From Zygnema circumcarinatum (lineage: Eukaryota > Streptophyta > Zygnematophyceae > Zygnematales > Zygnemataceae), in assembly GCA_037447605.1 (NCBI GenBank), contig CM074807.1:3589894-3624893 (forward strand): a stretch of DNA of 35,000 bases, given 5' to 3'. Position numbers and translations under genes: made by a program. Under the pieces are notes generated by a model. The model had not been told where the DNA came from and made no database searches. It saw nothing but the letters and a program-made list of their open reading frames with translations. This document shows, in pieces, positions 31,755 through 35,000 of this stretch. Position 1 is the first letter of the stretch; each line of letters starts with the position of its first letter.

Positions 31755-32004
31755 GGCGGGAAGTCCAAAGTTTCAATGAGATTTAGTTGACCATGAGCTT
31801 CCGAATAGTTTACTTGTCGTAACGTAAGTTCCCTCGGTAACTCTTGAACGGATTTTGGGAACCTGCGATTAAGAAAAGTAAATCAAAAAAGAAAATTAAT
31901 TAGAAAGTACGCCTAGCAGAGTGCTGCGAAGTCGATTGTTACATTTCATTAGAAAGTCCTATTTTGTGAATAATTTAATTTCCAAAGCAATGGTCCTCTT
32001 TCAC
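31755..32004. other. Probable promoter and 5' UTR of the nuclease gene
   Basis: AT-rich flank directly upstream of the nuclease ATG on the minus strand. No certain TATA box was identified. Confidence 0.4.
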
Positions 32005-33480
32005 GCCTTCGCATCTCCCACTTTATTTTTATACCCTCCAGTTATATCTCATTTCCATGGACTTCTTGTGAACACTTGTCACTTATTCATGATTAACCAC
32101 CGCCGCCTCCGCACACCCCTTGTCTCCTCTCCTCCCTCTGACCCTTCGCTTCTCTCATTCTCTCCTCCCACACCCCTTTTGTCCACTTTTTCTTCCACAC
32201 ATCTCTACCTCTCTCTTCCCCTCTTCCTCGTCCTCCCTGCTCATCCCACCTCGTCCCTTCTCTTTTCTGTGGTCATCTCCCCTTCCTTCTCTCTCCCACT
32301 CTCTCTGTCTCCAATTCCTATTCCAACCGTAGCTTCGCATCTCCCACTTCTTTACTAATTTCTTCAATGACCTCCGACTTTGTCAGATTTCCGTTAAACA
32401 CTTGTCAGCATAGTTCCCTATCATCTTCCCCCACCTCTATTTCTACGCATCCGCCTCGTCTCGTCCCTCACCTTCGTTTTCTCTCTCGCCACACCCTTAA
32501 AACCCCCTTTTTCTCCCCCGCTTTTTCTCTACATCTGTCTCTCCCATCTGTCCTCATCTCCCCTTCTCAATCCCTCTCTCTCTGTCCACTTCTTACTCCT
32601 TTCCCGCCTTCGCGTCTCCCACTGTATTTCTATTCTCTCAAGCGGTCTCTTAATTCTAGAACCTCTGCGAAGCACTTGTAGCATATCTCTCCATCAGCTC
32701 ACGCAGATCTGTCCTCCTCTTCTCTTTCACACCTTTGTTTTCTGTCTGTCACGCCTCTCTTCTCCTCTTTCCTCCCTCACATCTCTCCCTCCTTCTCCTT
32801 TCCTCTCCCTTCCTCTCCCTCGTCTTTCCTGCGGATCTGACCTGTTTCCTTCACTACTTCGTCCTACTCTGGAATTCCCTCACTCCCTGTGCACCTCTTC
32901 CACCCTCGCTTCCTTCTCCTCTCCGTCTCTCCTTCCAATGTTTGTATGCTCTTCTTTTCCTCTAGTTTCTCTGCCCTCTTTTCACTTTCACAAGGCTTTA
33001 GTTATTTTTTTGTTATTTTCCCTATTTTAACCGATGAAATCCATCCCTCCCCCTCTTCCTCTCCTCTCTCACATCCTCAGTTTCGACCCTCTCCCCTCAT
33101 TTCGCGCCCGTCCCACTCCCTATGCCACTCTCCTCTCCCCAACCCCTCTTTCCCCCCTTCTCCCTCTCCCATATCCTCCATCTTTCGGTATTCTCCCTCC
33201 TCCACCTCCTCTTTCTTGCGCTACCTCCCGCCGCCTATACCCCTCGTGCTGTCTCTCCACCTCCTCCCTCCCTTTCCCCGTCCTCTCTCTCCTCTCTCTC
33301 CCACGTATTCACTTCCCTATAATCTCCCGCCTCCCCTTCCTTGTATCTCACTTCCTACCTCCCCCTATATTCCCCCTCCCTCCCCTCCTCCACTTTCTCC
33401 CAGCTTCTTCCCCCCCTCCCCCCCCTCGCCCTCTCCCCCCAAACCGCGCCATAACCTTGGGCTCACCTTTCCACTCGGTC
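32005..33480 (+). repeat. Pyrimidine-rich region with degenerate tandem repeats of roughly 300 bp
   Basis: The + strand is almost entirely C/T-biased over about 1.4 kb. Three anchor points recur: CTTCGCATCTCCCACT-type sequence near 32005, 32332 and 32606, each followed by ACACTTGTCA/GCACTTGTAG some 60-70 bases later. Spacings are about 327 and 274 bp. Long Ser/Pro/Leu frames across this region are composition artefacts. Confidence 0.65.
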
Positions 33481-33519
33481 GCTCGTCCTCGCGGAGCTCC
33501 CCCGCAGCCTCCGGAAGGA

Positions 33520-33592
33520 GAGGCAGAGGGAGGGAGGGAGAGTGGGAGGGAGGGAGGGAGGGAAGGAGGGAGGGAGGGAGGGAGGGAGAAGA
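33520..33592 (+). repeat. GGGA tandem repeat
   Basis: GAGGGAGGGAGGGAGG-type units of about 70 bp follow directly after the pyrimidine-rich region, a sharp switch of strand bias near 33510. Confidence 0.9.
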
Positions 33593-34899
33593 AGACGGCA
33601 GGGGTGCGGGCCGCCGGTTACGGCAGCCGCGAGGCGCCACGTGTATCGTACGGAGCGTCGGTCACAAGGGCGAAGCGGCGGCTGCCGACAACTGTCGGCG
33701 AGGACGTGGCGGAGTCACTTGTCGTTTGCGGGCAGTGACAAAAGTGGCAGATCTACCACTGCCATCGGGTCGGGATCGACTGTAGGTTGATCTTTCGTAG
33801 GATGATCCAGTTCCCGTTGAATACCTGTTTGGTATTCTTGTAAGGCAGGATCAACCCAGAATCGAAGAATCGCGGATGATTGATTCGGTCTCAGCCTTGT
33901 TCTCTGAATTGGTGGATCCACAAGGTGGATCGGTCATCCCACCCACCGACACTGGAAGCACGGGGGATATGCCGAATCAGTCCAGGTGGCCCTCGAAAAT
34001 GACAAATTATCACACGCTGACAACATTTGGTGCCATTCCAGCTAATCTCGTTGCGCCACATCAGCGTACACTCGCGTAGGGATACTTTTCGGACAAAGCT
34101 GCCGACACGAAGCGCCCGCAAGCCGCCAAACGCATATTCGGTTCACGAGATGCTGATTGGCGGTCGCTTGTCGTATGTTTCCCTCATTGGCCAGCCGCGT
34201 GGCGACACCTGCCAGCAGTTCCACGAATGTTCTCGCGAAAGTATTCGGTGGGGCCTACTGCCTTGTCGCGTCTGCGTGGTTTGGCAGTTTTCTCGACTCG
34301 ATTTTGTCGGGGCACGTCAGGGACGGACAAACAGGGGAGCGCCGTACATCAGTTCGTACAACAACCGGAGTTGATAAGTGACAGTTTTGTCGTTTTTTGA
34401 AGATTCGTACAAATGGCATCTGCCAGTTCCTTTGAGTGACGTCATATGCGTCACTTGTCACGGGCTACGCCCGTTCCTGGAGGCCCTTTCATACGTGCAA
34501 CGATGTACGGACTTCCAAGATTTAACCGCGCAGCCGTACAATGGGATAAAAGGTTTGAAATTAAAATTTTCAAAACTAGTACATAGGCGGCGTATTTTTG
34601 TAGGAAATCGTGATTCTGTAGAAAATTTCTATGTACTTGTTTTGATATTTATGGAGCAGGAGCATCCGCCCTCCCCGTACCGCACCTTTCACCAGAAAGA
34701 GCCGCCTGACACTCCCTACCTGACTAGGGCGAACTCGAAACAAGTACATATTTCTAAGAAAAAGTTCTTTGTAAACGTACTGTTTCTAGAAACGCATCCC
34801 GAACCAATCCCCTCCTATTTTTTCCAAGAATGACAAGCCCAATTGTGGGTGAGAAATTGCGCCGTGTGGCGAATGCAATAATAATCTGGAAACTCGGCA
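33593..34899. other. CpG-rich intergenic region, no gene seen
   Basis: It carries two TTCGTACAA sites (34353-34361, 34404-34412), a CCGTACAA (34534-34541) and two TTGTCGTTT motifs (near 33719 and 34387), the same motif types that cluster at 1737-2291 and 8792-9324. No frame resembles a known protein. Confidence 0.45.
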
Positions 34900-34990
34900 T
34901 CGCGATTTCTCAAGTCGTGAGCTCATAAGTCATGACTAATTCTTGACCAAATTAACCAGACAAACCAGGCGTGGTTAGCCACTGCACCAA
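34900..34990 (-). repeat. Possible tRNA-derived SINE end
   Basis: On the minus strand TGGTGCAGTGGCTAACCAC (34989-34971) matches a tRNA A-box. GAGCTCACGACTTGAGAAATC about 65 bases later resembles a decayed B-box block. The fit is loose and the element would run off the window. Confidence 0.25.
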
Positions 34991-35000
34991 CATTGCCGAT

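Noticed and set aside
32889-33785. 298-codon forward frame rich in Ser and Pro
   Set aside because: It spans the pyrimidine-biased region and a GGGA tract, has no signal peptide or motif, and competes equally with the other two frames.
33715-33921. 68-codon minus-strand frame with Pro/Asp content
   Set aside because: Short, overlapped by other frames, and no recognisable retroelement or protein motif.

Overview
The window is nuclear DNA of a streptophyte, either a charophyte-grade alga or an early-diverging land plant. The grounds are spliceosomal introns of about 54-800 bp with GT-AG ends, two GRAS-family transcription regulators, a plant-type GH5 exo-beta-1,3-glucanase, a GT92 glycosyltransferase and proline-rich wall-protein repeats. 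GRAS genes are known from Zygnematophyceae, Charales and land plants. Introns at shared positions in both GRAS genes, and the many GA/CT microsatellites, make me lean towards a streptophyte alga. The species cannot be fixed from sequence alone. There are no bacterial operons, phage genes or CRISPR arrays.

Layout. (1) 78-368 (+): last exon of a gene that begins left of the window, possibly a plastid lipocalin-like protein. (2) 369-2667: intergenic, with a degenerate GTGACTAA repeat, a GTAC-dense stretch and a purine tract. (3) 2668-6876 (+): GRAS gene 1, five exons, about 868 aa. (4) 6877-9785: intergenic, with a CCATTG palindrome cluster, a CpG-rich zone and a cluster of AAACGACAAA motifs. 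(5) 9786-15596 (+): an 11-exon gene for a membrane-anchored GH5 glucanase of about 1150 aa, with a telomere-like repeat in intron 7. (6) 16363-19568 (-): GT92 type II membrane glycosyltransferase, seven exons, about 553 aa. (7) 20504-23161 (-): GRAS gene 2, four exons, about 669 aa. (8) 23162-25731: intergenic, with a GTTCCA hexamer array split by a terminal-inverted-repeat element at 24003-24581. (9) 25732-31754 (-): a 15-exon gene for a secreted endonuclease/exonuclease/phosphatase-fold nuclease with a proline-rich linker and two PAN/Apple-like modules, about 985 aa. (10) 31755-35000: pyrimidine-rich tandem repeats, a GGGA tract, a CpG-rich zone and a possible tRNA-derived SINE end.

I built the exon models by hand from splice consensus, reading-frame phase and protein-family similarity. 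Phases close at every junction except one in the nuclease gene, between exons 6 and 7. Three products work at the cell surface or in the secretory path: the glucanase trims beta-1,3-glucan, GT92 adds sugars to glycans, and the nuclease is extracellular. The two GRAS proteins are nuclear regulators. Nothing shows that the five genes form one pathway. The clearest structural findings are the GRAS paralog pair with conserved intron positions, the nuclease-extensin-PAN fusion, and the 579-bp inverted-repeat element with unusual subterminal direct repeats.
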